This document shows, in pieces, positions 38,701 to 50,585 of a stretch of 64,000 nucleotides of DNA. The translations under genes and the position numbers were made by a program. Numbering within the stretch: position 1 is the stretch's first letter; each line of letters begins with the position of its first letter. Under the pieces are notes generated by a model. The model was not told the origin of the DNA. It saw nothing but the letters and a program-made list of their open reading frames with translations, and did not search any database. This DNA is from Nymphaea colorata. Taxonomy: Eukaryota > Streptophyta > Magnoliopsida > Nymphaeales > Nymphaeaceae. The stretch spans positions 14,610,854 through 14,674,853 of the forward strand of contig NC_045147.1 in the NCBI RefSeq assembly GCF_008831285.2, given 5' to 3'.

Positions 38701-41700
38701 GTGGTTGTTGCATATAGACAGTCTCATCAAGATCACCATACAAAAAGGCGTTTTTGACATCCAATTGATACATGTGCCAGTCATGGTGGACAGCCACGGA
38801 AATGATAAGACGAATGGTTCCCAACCGAACAACTGGAGAGAAGGTCTCAAAGAAATCCACACCGTAGGTCTGCGTGTAGCCCTTAGCAACCAACCGAGCT
38901 TTGTATCATTCCATAGAACCATCAGGATTATATTTCACTGTGAATACCCACTTTGAGCCAACAATATCACAACGAGGAGAAGGATCAACAAGTTCCCAAG
39001 TGCCTCTCTGTACTAAGGCATCCATCTCATCTTGCATAGCCCGTCTCCATTGGATGTCTAATAAAGCCTATTGGTGACACGTAGGAACTGTATGAGCAGC
39101 CAGAGCTTGAATGAACTGTTGCATATTTTTACCAACACCATCAGTAGACACAAAATGAGATATAGGATGTAAAGTACATTATCGCCTGCCTTTGCGAAGA
39201 GCAATAGGTAAGTCTTGACAGGGATCAGAATGAGTAGGGCTATGCACCTTAGATGTACTTACCTCCTGAGAAACGGTTGGCAAAGGAGTATGAGAAGGGT
39301 CCTGTCGACGTGTGTAGACCAGCGGAGGATCACGAAACTTGGACTCAACAGAAGAAGGAGATTCAAAAGGGAACGACTCCAAAGGAATAGGTAGTGGGTC
39401 TGGTGACCGTGGCATCTCAGTAGATATAGCTATATAGGAGTGAGGCTATAATAAGATTGAGACTCAAAGAATGTGACATCCGCACTGATATACTCTTTTT
39501 GAGTCAAGGGATCAAAGCATTTGTAGCCTTTATGGTTTCTAGAGTAGCCAATGAAAATACATTTAATGGCTTGGGCCCCCAATTTGTCACGTGTGAGTCC
39601 AAGAATGTGAACAAAGCATGTGCAACCAAATACTTTGGGAGCTACTGGAAACAAGGGTCTTTGTGGGTGCACAAGTTTAATAGGGACCTGGTTATCAATG
39701 GAGGATGAGGGTAAACGATTGGTCAAGTAGCAAGCAGTAAGGATAGCATCTCCCCAAAAATATGCAGGTAGATTAGTATGAAGCATAAGGGAACGAGCCA
39801 CATTTAAAAGTTGGCGATGTTTTCGCTCAACTATTCCATTTTGCTGGGAGGTATGGGGACATGTAAACTGAGGAGAAATGCCATTATCTGAGTAAAACTT
39901 CATTAAGGTAGATGCCTTGAACTCAAGAGCATTATCAGTGCGAATGTTTTTAACAAGAATACCAAACTAGGTCTTTATTTCAATAATAAGGTTTTTGAGA
40001 GTACATACGACTTCAGACCTTTCCTTCAAAAGGAATACCCAAGTGACTCGAGAATAATCATCTACAATGACAAGAAAATAACGAAAACTTGACCTACTAG
40101 CAACTCTGCTAGGACCCCACACATCAACATGAAGAATATCAAATAGTCCACAACTAGATGGACTAAGACTCGATGAATAACTACTACAAGTGTGTTTGCC
40201 AAGTTGACAGGCTTCACACTGGAACGACTCTGGTAATGAAAGATGTGGAAGAAGATGACGGAGCTTGGAGACAGATGGATGACCAAGTCTGAGATGCCAC
40301 TGGAAAGAGGAGGACAATGATGTGATTGATGATGATGCAATACCCACGGGATCCGACAGGAAGTAGATGCCTCCTTTCTCATAGCCTCCACCAATCGTCT
40401 TCTCAATTTGCAAGTCCTGAAATGAACATAAACCAGAGTCAAACGTAACACGACAATGTAAATCATTAATCAATTGTCCAACAGATAACAAATTTGTGGG
40501 AAACTTAGGAGCATATAACACATTTGGAATAGTCATAGACTGAGAAATCTTGATATCTCCATAACCCATAATAGGTGACCATCTACCATCTACAAGTCTC
40601 ACATGACGTATCTGAGGTAATGAGTGTAGCACAGTAAACATAGAAGGTTTACTACAAAAGTGTCTCGATGCCCCTGAATCAATAATCCAAATAGTACCTG
40701 TATCATGTGAGATAGTGTCAACAGACATAGCGCTGTCGCTCATAACTGTGGAGGCCGACGGCTAAGTAGATCTGTGTGCTAGAAAGTCTTCATACTCTGA
40801 CTTATTGATACTCACAGTCACTGTCTCAGGCTGAGAAGAAGATAAAGACCCATCTACCACTGATGACGCTGCTTGGGCCGATCTAATAGAAGATTGTAAA
40901 GAGTTAGTCCCCAGCTTCGATGTAACATTTCTTCCTAAGGGTGGTGCTGCGGTAGGACGACCATGTTTATTTCAACATCTGTCTTTCAAATGATCTATTT
41001 TCCCACAATAGGTGCACTGAAATCTCCCCCGACCTCCTCCTGACCCACGACCCATGCCTCTTCCCCTAAATAAACCACGTCCACGACCTCCTGAGGCTGC
41101 CAGGGTAGAGGCATGGATCACTAGAGGGTGAAGAGAGGGTCACAGCAAGACGACTGAGTCTGTTGTAGGCTTCAGCTAGGTCAGAGATTTCTGCTCCAGT
41201 CAACATCTGAGCCTTTGCTACTGCATATTCAGAGGATCAGAGGAGAGACCCTGTAGGAACTTCGCAACCATAGACTGTTCACAATGGGTCTTATAGCATG
41301 TTGGATATGGAGGACGTAATGCTTTAAGTCGTTCAGAGATAGACTTAAGGAAAGCAAAGTACTGAGCAAGACTTTGGTTACCCTGTTGCAGATTAAGTAG
41401 TTCCTCCTCTACCTGCAATATCTTGCTAACATTCTTGTCATTTGAGTAAGTTTGTTTCAAGAAATCCCACATTTGCTTGGCCGAGGTGTAGTATGCAATA
41501 GTTGATGCAATTTGAGGTTGCACACTATTCATGATCCATGACATGACAATATTATTATCTCCCTTCCATGAACCATATTTTCCACTCTTTTCAACAGGTT
41601 CGTTTTCTTCTATAACATGCTCCTTCTGATGTCCAATCACAGACATCATAAACACACGAGACCAAATCTCATAGTTAGATCCATCTAGCTTTACAGTAGA

Positions 41701-44700
41701 ACCATAAGAAAATGGATTTCCTCCACTTTTAACCTCATGAGAAAAATCAGATTTATTAATTTCAGCCATTGCAAGTCTGCCCACAAATGATCACCCACCA
41801 AGCAAGCGGAAAAAATGTATATATAAATCAATAGCGACAGCAACTGATCAACAATAGCATAAGTCCAATCATCACACGGCAACGTTAGATGCAAACCACT
41901 ATTCCACACGATAGACTGCTGTCCAACAGTCCCACAATAAATAAGTTTCAGCAATACAAATAGAAGACCAAAAGCACCAGCAATACAAGTAGAAGACTGC
42001 TGTCCAAGAACCCCACGATGGAGAAAAATCCAGAAATCCGACGCAAAAAAAAACACACTGCTTGCAATGGCTTTAGCAACCAACAATGTATCTACTTATG
42101 CATCTAACGCTGCTGTACCACAGTTTTATTTTCTACGAATCATGAATAGCAACGAAAACATTCAACATAAACTATCGCAGACTCCCACCCAGCTGCGATA
42201 AAAAATATATATGTAGATACCCATAGCTGGAGTCTATTCACGCAGATTTCATAGCGTGAATAGACTCCTCCACACGGGTCAGCTGCTGGAAAACAGTCAG
42301 CTCAACCCAGTCGTGTCGTGTGTAGTAGGAGAAGGAGACGGAAGAGGGAGAAGGGAAGGAGACGGTGGAAGAGATAGCCTGAAGAGGAGAAGTCGACAGC
42401 CTGATTCACGTCGCCAGCCTGAAGAGGAGAAGTCGACAGCCTGATTCACATCGCCAGCCTGATTTACGCCTCAGAAACGTCGACAACAGAATTTTCTTTT
42501 TTGTTTCTCACGTCGCCAGCCTGATTCACGCCTGCTCTGATACCATGTTGCAGTGGTGAAATAAGAAGGTCTGTCGTGAGATGTGGAGAGAGCGTGGAGA
42601 GAGCGAGAGAGAGGGAGATAGAGAGAGAGGCAGCCGTATGGCTAAACCAAAGAAGTTGTTATTACATTAACCCTAATCTCCCTTATAAAAGAGATTAGGG
42701 TAGAAAAGAGATTTACAAAATAAATCAATGAGAAACAACGAAAATATTAAAGAGATCTTATAACTCTTTAATATTACGAAGAGCCTCCTAAAACATAAAA
42801 CTTTTCTAATTCAACAATTTCATTTGTTTCATTCCATCTTTGTTATTTAACCATGATGATCATATCATGTACATATAATAACAGAGTTTCTGCATATTAA
42901 GTTCAGTGCCATGTCACATGAGTGTGGATATGGGTTCCAAGCATTCCATTAAAAACTTTTAAGTGCATTGGACACCACTATATACACAGATATGTGTATG
43001 TATCTATGTATGTATGTATGTGTGTGTGTGTGTGTGTGTGTATAAGAGAGAGAGAGGTTCTTATTGTACAACATGTTTGAGAATGATATTTGTGACTGTG
43101 AACTAAACCATAGGATGGATGGCTAAGAAGTTATTCTGTGCTCCAAAATCAACGTATACATCTCTGGTCATGTTAAAAAGCAATAGCATCTCACATTAAC
43201 CAAAAAAAAACATAGCATAACAAAATGATGATGTCATCCGCAAAATAATCGTGATGTCCAATTTGTAGACTCATTGTATTGTATATGTTCAAAACTAGCA
43301 AAAAATGTGCACCTACCTTGTTTTTCTTATAAGAAAGGATTCCTCCAAGTGCTTTGTTTTGGGTGGCTCCATCTGGTGAATGTAAAATGGGAAAAGTAGC
43401 AAAACCATTTGAAAGCAACTAGCTAAGTTACCAACTTATTATTAAGAAAAAAAATTAACCTGCTGTGTCACATGTCGAAGTGTTCTTGCACATTAGGGTT
43501 GTAGTTGGAGCCACTTCTTCCTCACTTGTAGGTTTGAAACTCTGGAAGCAATTTCAATTTCGCATCTGTTTCAGATTATTCATAAGTACTGACCATGTGA
43601 GATTAACTTTTAAGTTTTAACCTCTTTTTCCTGTGAGTTTGGCATCGTGATCCTTGGACTCCATCCCTTCCCCTAGCAAAAACCAGAATAAAAAATCACA
43701 TGAAGAACTAGAGCATAACTGAAAAATAAGCATTTTTTACACACCAAAATAGCGTCATTACGTTCATTAAAAGAAGTTTCTCAACCAAACTTACAGTATT
43801 TGCAGTGAATTTAGAAGAATCATGCTTGTCCAAGGGAATATTGACAGCCTCTGTGATTTTCCTTGCGAAATGTAAGTTGGGTCTTCATGTAATTACTATG
43901 CATGGGACCTGAAACTTCTAGTACATGAAAGAGAAAATGTTTTTACTTGTAAGTTTCTGGAGATAGCTCTGGCTTTCACTTCTACCAGCAGAGAGTAATG
44001 AAGTGACCTTCTCTGCACCTGGAAAACAATGATAAACCCCAGAGGAAGAATGAACATACCCCAGAAAGCTTGATTTATCTCAAGAGAACTAACACAGAAA
44101 TGCCATATAAAAGGAATATTAAACGGGAAAGAAGACATTTTTCTCATTCACCCACTCTCTTATAAAACATTGAGAAGTTTGAACTCAATATTTATGTAGT
44201 TATAATCAAGGAAAGATAGCTAGTTGACACTTACTCAAATGAAGCCTATCTATGATCTGTTTGTGACGCACAAAAACTGGTCGGAAGTTGGGTTTTTCTT
44301 TTGCAAAGGAACCATGAGAATCATCTAAAACACCTGCACATTCTTTCTTTTTCTGAATAAAGTTAAAAGTTTCATCTGACAAGAAAGCTCCTGGAGGCCT
44401 TGGCGTGCGGAAATCTGCAATCCTGAAATTAGCTTAGGAGGCCTTTATGAGGATAAGAGGGTCGTTCTCATACTGTGTAATAAATATACCACTGGCAGTA
44501 AACAGTGCAGAAACTCCGCAACCAACTCCCATGCATGAGTCACCTCCAGCTATCCCTGTCACATGTGTTAAGGAAAAGCTGCTACTTGCTTTTGTCCATA
44601 GTGATCTATCTGAACATTCACCAAGCTGACATGCTGCCTGCAGTATTCATTAAACACAAAGATCAAGGAAAATTTTAAGATTTCTGCTCCCTATGGTCTA

Positions 44701-47700
44701 TATCAGCAATAGCAGCTCCGAGATAGGAGTAGCACAAGATATGACGACATCAAAACAAATTTTGAAGATATTACCCAAAAAACCCATATTCAACAAATTG
44801 GAAACCAACATCATAGTACATCTGAAAGCACATTCAAATTTCTTCCAGCATCTTCACATATTTAGTAAAGGATACCATTTGAACCAATATAATAACAATA
44901 GATCCCCAGAAACTGTTGTCAGTATATTGCAAAACGTCTACCTTAATTTTTAGATAACCTCCATCAAAGAAGTTCCACTCTGAAAAAAGATGAATAGAAC
45001 GTTATTATTCACAAATCTGCAACTACCACTGCTAGTTCAAGATGATTACATATCCCTAGGAAACTATTTTAGATTGTCAACCATTTGCATGTCTCCACAC
45101 CTTCTAAGGACTTGATGAAGAACTCCAAGACTGAGATGGACTTTGAAGCACGTACAGTTTGTGGAACTGGCATCAACCCTGAGCCTTGAAGAACCATAAT
45201 GGATGGCAACCTAGGATTGATTTCCATGCATACGAGAGATCGATGTAACATATAATAACAGATTCTAAATGAAAAGGCATAAGATAAGAACACATGTATG
45301 ACATTCCTAATTAGGGTAATGATAAGGCCTATGCTAAAATACAGAGCAAAAGTTGTTGAAAATAACCAAACCACTGGTCTTTTGTGAACCCTCCTTGAGT
45401 AAACTTCACTTTCAGAAAGTGTTCAACGGCCAACCCAAGACCATACTGTAGAAAAGGGAGAACAGAGAAAATAAAAATGAAAAATAATAGTATAGATGGT
45501 TCTAAGCATATATGCATCTAATTCACAACATTAGAGCACATCTGGAAGACATTTACCTTGTGAAGCAAGAGCTCTTCATAGTCAAGGACGATCTCGCCAG
45601 GAGGTGATCTAGAGAGACCTGACCTGCCAATTGCTATAGTATCCATAACTTCAAAGATGAAACTAGCTTATAAATAAGAGAGATAACAAATTTGAAAATT
45701 GTTCCGATGCCATCACAAAAGGAAGACAACCAAAAGAGGGAATTTAAAAGTTTTGCTGCATGATTATCAATATGGCATTGCTTTGCTGTTAACGGGAACA
45801 GAGATGTAACAAGAAAAATTTCAGAAGAATTGTCTGAGTCTTGGAAGTTGGATGACATGCTTGAAGACACTAGGCTTTGTCGCAGATGGTATTGATGCTG
45901 GATTGAAAGCATTTGACATTTGTGCTGCAGGACTTTTATAATTAAAATAATTTAAGACAACAGACCATTCCATGAGAAGCTTCAGTAGATTGCTTAATCT
46001 TCTTGATGAGTAAGGTAAAACTAGGGTTTGCATTATAAAGAGCTAATACTGAGAATCATGTTATTGGCTGTAGAGCAGATCAGTATAAAGCAAATCCAAC
46101 ACAGAAGGCCAGGAGACATGAATCTTCAGCTTTTTGAAGCTTTAGTACACCAGATGGTCTTCACCAACTGACCGCATAAACAAGTAACATCACTCAATGA
46201 AGTTTCTACCAATAATTGAATATGATTTATAAAAAGATGGCAGAAAAATGACAAATAGAAATCCCGATAATGTGGATATCGTTGTCCATATACTTACTGA
46301 CAGGCCTAATTTACCATTATAAGCTAGATTCCACGCAAGAAGCCTTGCATTCAATGCTAAGTTTATCAACTCAAGCAACTAGCTATAGATAAACCTTTGT
46401 AAATTGTAGCAATGTCGTTCACATGTTGAAAATAGTGCAATTATATTGTCAAAAGAGAAGACGTTTTTATCAGGAAAATATCATGATACTTTCAAATTAT
46501 CATCAAAAATTAATATCATGATAATATTCCGAAGTTATAACGATTAAAAGCTCCTTCTTATATGTACTTCCAGTGTACGTTTTCTATTTTTCATTCTAAA
46601 TTTTTAAAAACTATTCTGAGTCTTCTGTTTTGTCATTATCTTTTTGTAAGAAACATAGAAGAAAACTCATAATTCCATGATTTTTCACATTATTCTTCAT
46701 CTACTTTTCATTTTTAAAATTTCTGAGTTTTTCCCATGAAAAAAAGTGTGAAAGCGCTGCTGTGAAAACCTTACTGACAAATACCCGATTAACTTATACG
46801 TAAAATCTGAGCGAAGAGTTTACAAATTTGTATTCCCAAGCCTTCCCGCCTTCCTTCATTTCAATCTTAAGAGTAACTCCTGGAAGAAGGGGAGAAGGAG
46901 AAAAAGCACAGGGGGTTGGGGAGCCTCAAACCTATAACATGACCGTGCGTCAAAGTGGGTAGAACTGTACATGCTGTTACAAAGTCCTCTTTGTCGATGC
47001 TAACTTCCTTGTTGCTTTCAATTTGCAGCAATCCTGTCCCTATGAGGTCCATTACCTGCAAATGAGGAATGAGGGATATTTGAGACCCGACAAGTATGCA
47101 CTTTTGGATTCTAGGGATCCCAAACCAGTGGGCATGTGATTTGCAATTTGCTTCAAAGGTTCTGGTGTGGGAGTGAGGGTTTCATCCAAGATCCAATATC
47201 TTAGTCGAGACCCAGTGACTTAAGCATGCTTCAATGACTTCTAGAAAGAAAGATTTAGACATTAGAATAGTTTGGACAAAAGAGTTGAGAGAGATACCTT
47301 ATGTCTAGTAAAGTTGACAAGATCTGGAGACACGACAAAAGTTACGTCATTATCTGGACTAATTTTTGCCGTCTGCGAACAAGGGCAAGCAGTTTGTTAA
47401 GCCAATCCACTAGACACTTTTTTTTAAATCCGTTCTTTATTTTCCATATAGAATAATTATTCAAAAAGCAAAACTGGACGTCTTTTTAAGGGCCAACAGT
47501 CAAACCAGGGAGAACCTCATTATGCAAGTTATTATTCTTTTCACTAAACACAATTGGCCTCAATATGACAATGTAAAATAAAGCAGAGACGGATAGAATA
47601 TATGAAACAAGAACCATGTAATGCATTAAGTAGACAAACCCAGTAGATAGGAGTGAACAGGCTTTTTGATGAAAAGAGACATCATTTCTGCGCGTATCTG

Positions 47701-50143
47701 AGATCATGCACGAAAGTGTTGGAAAGGAAACTAGACAATTAATGCATAGTGTCTATGCACACCATCGGAGCTATAGCACACCATGTCCAAGCTCCATGAT
47801 AAGCTTCCTTTCATGGATGTCTGGATTTATTTCGGAGCTATAGCACACCATGGCTAAGCTCCATGATAAGGTTCCTTTGCATGGATGTCTGGATTTATTT
47901 CAGCATATTTACTATCTTCAACTATCTGGGTCTAAAGATCCTTTTGTACCTGAGAAGCATTAGAAATATTAAGTTTGGATTTACGGATCAGGGCTGAATA
48001 GAAAAATATCTCAGCTTAAATTTTGATAACTGTTACGAGACATATCAACTTATATGTACAAGAAAATTTCATGTATGACCATGGGTACCATAAAAGTGAA
48101 TGCACAAGAATGAGGAAAACAGGGAAACCCCATCCGTACAGATTGTTCAACTTCCACATAGAGAAAATAAAGCAATTCCTAAGACACTGTTAAAAAATTT
48201 TAAATACCCCGACACCATCTTTTTTCTTGGACATGCGTCCGCTTTTGACGCCGCACCCTTTGTGCGCTTGCTCCCTCTCCTCTCAATTTCTCTCAAGCTT
48301 TCTCCTCCAACCGAGAATCCTATGGCCGAACCAGGCGATCGCCGGCCATCAGCGAGATCTCCAACGACTCTAACTGCACGGCATCATGGAAACGGCGCGG
48401 CGTGAGCCTCCCACACCACACGGTAAGTTCTCTTCTTTCTTTCCCATCATATGTTCGTTCGTTTCAGGTTTTAAGGGTTTCACCCTTCCAGGAAAGTGCA
48501 CCGGCGGTGCCAGCCAACTCGGGCAACCACTTAGGTCATCGGCGGCACGGCACCGGCCAAGCCTAAAGTTATCTTTCGTTTTTGTTTAACCCCTTTTTCT
48601 TCTATATGTTTCTGAAACATTTCTGAAATCGTCGAGGGTTTCAGATGCGCAAAAGACCCTTCAGCAAGCTAAAACCTCGGTCGAGGGTTTCAAGTCGAGA
48701 GTTCTCAAGTTTTATTTTTTTTTTTTTTAGATTTTCTTTTTAATGAGATTATTTCTCCTAATACCACCTTCCAAAGTTTTGTATCCAAAGATTCCAAATA
48801 GCAGTGATCTCTTTGTTCAACATTTACTGACTGTATTCCTTGTTTACTACTAGAAGCAGTGGAAGAAACAAAATCAAGCAAGGATTACTTTGGTTTATGT
48901 TTCATTGGCTCATGGAGTGATGAGCTGAGCATCAGCAAAAAATCATGCCCATTGACCGAGCGGGAGATAATGTCATACCACTTGAATGGCGTATATGTCA
49001 GTTTTTTCTTCGTTGGAAGAGAAACTTGAAAAGAAGCTGAAGCCATCATCCAAGCATCTCCAGTTGGCATTCAAGAGCATGGATCTTAAGCTGCACTCAA
49101 TGACTCTATTCACAAAGCTGCTCAGCTTGACCTCCTCCTCTGTCTCTACTTGACTCACAACCTTTACCAACACAAAACAAAACATTAGAAAAAAATGTAG
49201 TGCTTAAGTTAAAACTTCTGCTAACATCACCTCAACTCGTTAACCTTAGACGGTCCCTTCAGTAACAAAAGAACAGAAAATCGGGAAAAAACAAGGCAAA
49301 CGAAAGAAACGCAGCCTGCAAAAATGCAACAAACTCAGACACTCATAAACATGAAAATAAATTAGAGAACCTTCAAATACAGAAAAAGGTATGCATTTTG
49401 TCTGAAACACAAACCATTTTCTAAAACCAGCATCACAACTATCTTACTAATGCAAGCGCTAAAAATCACTCCAAGAGTTCGTAACTTTCAGAAACATCAC
49501 TATCGATATGTGCTTCTGTTCATCCATTCTTCGTCACTGAAATCATTTCACGGATTGTACCAATCATCCGTCTACAAAAGGCTTACGCAGTCATATAAAT
49601 ACAGAATTAACAGAGTATGATTAGAATCATAATCACTCAGTACTTTTTGTTTGAATAACAAGTAAGCTTCGAAATTTGATCACGTATGTGTAGAAACCTA
49701 GCCAAGAATAGCATTCGAAGGGGGCTTCCAAATACACTCACCCGTAACGTTCGTCGGAACTCTATGACAGCCTTGGATACCGCTTCTGACTGCGATCTCT
49801 GCCACAATTATGCGAGAGGGAGAGAGAGATGAGAGAAAGAGAGGCGCATGAAGTTCAGATGATCTAATGCGAAGAAGCGACGGAGTAAGGAGCAGATAAA
49901 CGACGATCCGATCAAAGCCGGTCGCTTATCTAGACGAACCTGATAGACGATGTGAATCTTGTCGTCCTCAGCCACACAGGCGACGCGGAATTCCCGGGAG
50001 ACTCGCCAGCAGAGAGTCTCGATCTCAAGGAAGAGGGAGCGCGGAGGGTGGGGCTCGCAGTGGAGCGTGAGTTGCAGGTCGATGAAGGTATTGTGCAGAG
50101 GGAAGGGGGTGGCCGCATGGAGAAGAAGCTTCTTTCTGAACAT
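31599..50143 (-). CDS. DUF4708 (C18orf63-like) protein with C-terminal SAP domain, 22 exons
   Basis: Minus-strand exons, in coding order: 50143-49940, 49798-49742, 49161-48979, 47372-47298, 47055-46932, 45633-45557, 45445-45372, 45210-45101, 44979-44942, 44637-44490, 44414-44235, 44018-43925, 43861-43795, 43672-43622, 43541-43460, 43372-43317, 36999-36889, 36219-36072, 32560-32446, 32132-32087, 31946-31869, 31781-31599. They join in one frame to about 766 aa. Phases match at every junction; only the exon 12 donor is doubtful. The last exon has a SAP motif (about residues 716-750: [26 protein letters not shown]), a DNA-binding helix-turn-helix. The first 330 residues resemble DUF4708/C18orf63 ([58 protein letters not shown]). 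That match is from memory and moderate. The function is unknown; a nuclear DNA-associated role is inferred. Two copia elements sit in introns 16 and 18. Confidence 0.75.
32690..32720. repeat. (GA)n microsatellite in intron 18
   Basis: About 15 GA units lie about 130 bases upstream, in coding direction, of the DUF4708/SAP exon at 32446-32560. Confidence 0.95.
32997..33221 (+). repeat. 5' LTR of the deleted copia element
   Basis: It begins TGTTGACGG and ends TTTCAACA, is 225 bp long, and lacks a 19-20-bp GTGGCTAGTGGGCACC-containing piece present in the 3' LTR. It is followed directly by the primer-binding site. Confidence 0.93.
33470..35293 (+). pseudogene. Copia reverse transcriptase-RNase H remnant
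   Basis: The frame opens in the region between integrase and reverse transcriptase ([20 protein letters not shown]) and then has a copia reverse transcriptase with [36 protein letters not shown] and the catalytic YVDD (in [13 protein letters not shown]). RNase H follows ([44 protein letters not shown]). The frame is broken by TAG at 34805-34807, between reverse transcriptase and RNase H, and by TGA near 35027. No gag, protease or integrase core is present, so the element cannot move on its own. Confidence 0.9.
35288..35531 (+). repeat. 3' LTR of the deleted copia element
   Basis: It is 244 bp long and nearly identical to the 5' LTR apart from scattered substitutions and the 19-20-bp extra piece. 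The target duplication ATTAC follows directly. Confidence 0.93.
35897..35945. repeat. (CATA)n microsatellite in intron 18
   Basis: About ten CATA or GCATA units followed by a short TA tract. It lies 130 bases from the exon at 36072-36219. Confidence 0.9.
37283..37553 (-). repeat. 3' LTR (coding sense) of the full-length copia element
   Basis: This is the left copy on the + strand. It begins TGTTGCAGTGG and ends TTCAACA. It holds a GAGAGAGAGAGGGAGATAG-like purine tract and TATAAAAGAGATTAGGG, a candidate promoter motif whichever strand is used. Confidence 0.93.
37561..41784 (-). pseudogene. Copia gag-pol, interrupted
   Basis: The pieces in coding order are: gag at 41784-41218; a CCHC knuckle near 41030-40985 ([14 protein letters not shown]) with TGA directly after the last cysteine; protease at 40743 onward ([11 protein letters not shown]); the integrase HHCC region ([17 protein letters not shown]) and core ([21 protein letters not shown]), ending at a stop at 39967; the rest of integrase at 39903-39430 ([17 protein letters not shown]); reverse transcriptase at 38893-38150 ([32 protein letters not shown]); and RNase H at 38141-37561 (YNDADYAGS, then after a frame change [11 protein letters not shown]). 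At least five interruptions separate these pieces, so no functional polyprotein can be made. Confidence 0.92.
42377..42456. repeat. 40-bp tandem repeat in the copia leader
   Basis: GCCTGAAGAGGAGAAGTCGA and its following bases occur twice with a 40-bp period between the primer-binding site and gag. Partial further copies (GCCTGATT, CGTCGCCAGCC) occur up to about 42535. It is an untranslated leader feature of this element. Confidence 0.85.
42546..42816 (-). repeat. 5' LTR (coding sense) of the full-length copia element
   Basis: It matches the left copy at about 268 of 271 positions. On the + strand it is bordered on the left by the complement of the primer-binding site (GCTCTGATACCA) and on the right by the target duplication ATTTC. 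Confidence 0.93.
43000..43056. repeat. (TATG)n/(TG)n/(GA)n compound microsatellite
   Basis: This is a simple-sequence run in intron 16, between the copia element and the exon at 43317-43372. Confidence 0.92.
47765..47899. repeat. 67-bp tandem duplication in intron 3 of the SAP-protein gene
   Basis: TCGGAGCTATAGCACACCAT at 47765 recurs at 47832. Both copies continue through CTCCATGATAAG, TTCCTTT, CATGGATGTCTGGATTTATTT with a few differences. It is non-coding and intronic. Confidence 0.9.
48230..48590 (+). other. GC-rich island antisense in intron 3, possible small transcript
   Basis: Inside an AT-rich intron on the opposite strand there is a CT-rich leader, then a short frame at 48321 ([20 protein letters not shown]...) that stops. 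A second start at 48386 ([12 protein letters not shown]) is followed by a strong donor CACACG/GTAAGTTC at about 48422. An acceptor CCCTTCCAG at 48491 would continue the frame as [13 protein letters not shown] and so on to TAA. I recognise no family. It may be a transduplicated gene fragment or a spurious GC patch. Confidence 0.2.
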
Positions 50144-50551
50144 CTCTTCCCGCGGGTGCGCTCCTTCCCCTGACGATCACGATAATTGATTTCTAGAGAT
50201 GGCGCCAAAACATTTTGGCCTTCCGAGTCCGAGATAATAACAAGTCGATCCTAGCGGTTCGAGTCGTTCCCTCGGGAGTGCGTCTCGGGTGAATTGAGTC
50301 GGTAATGCCTGTGGCGATCCAAGTTGTCATTGGGTGACGGATGTAGGATTTATTATTTAACTCGAGTATCTTATCACTATTTGCCGTTCAAAGAGTAATA
50401 TACTGAAGGATGATGATGACCACGAGATTTGAACATTAACTCTTTGATTGTGAAACGTATTGTTGCTAGTTACGCCTATGCCTCTTAAAATAGAAAAAGA
50501 AAATTTTGTCGACAACATTGTAAACTAAATTCTATTCAAAGACTTTAAAAC

Positions 50552-50585
<34 letters not shown>

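Larger units (their letters stand above)
37283..42816 (-). mobile_element. Full-length Ty1-copia retrotransposon in intron 16 of the SAP-protein gene
   Basis: The 5534-bp element is flanked by the 5-bp duplication ATTTC (37278-37282, 42817-42821). The two LTRs (271 bp each) differ at about three positions by eye, so the insertion is recent. In coding orientation the 5' LTR (42816-42546) is followed by a TGGTATCAGAGC primer site, and the 3' LTR is preceded by a polypurine tract ending GAAGGGGAG. Domains run gag, CCHC knuckle, protease, integrase, reverse transcriptase, RNase H in copia order. Several frameshifts and stops interrupt them. It has the same orientation as its host gene, so its LTR could supply transcription start or polyadenylation signals there. 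Confidence 0.96.
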
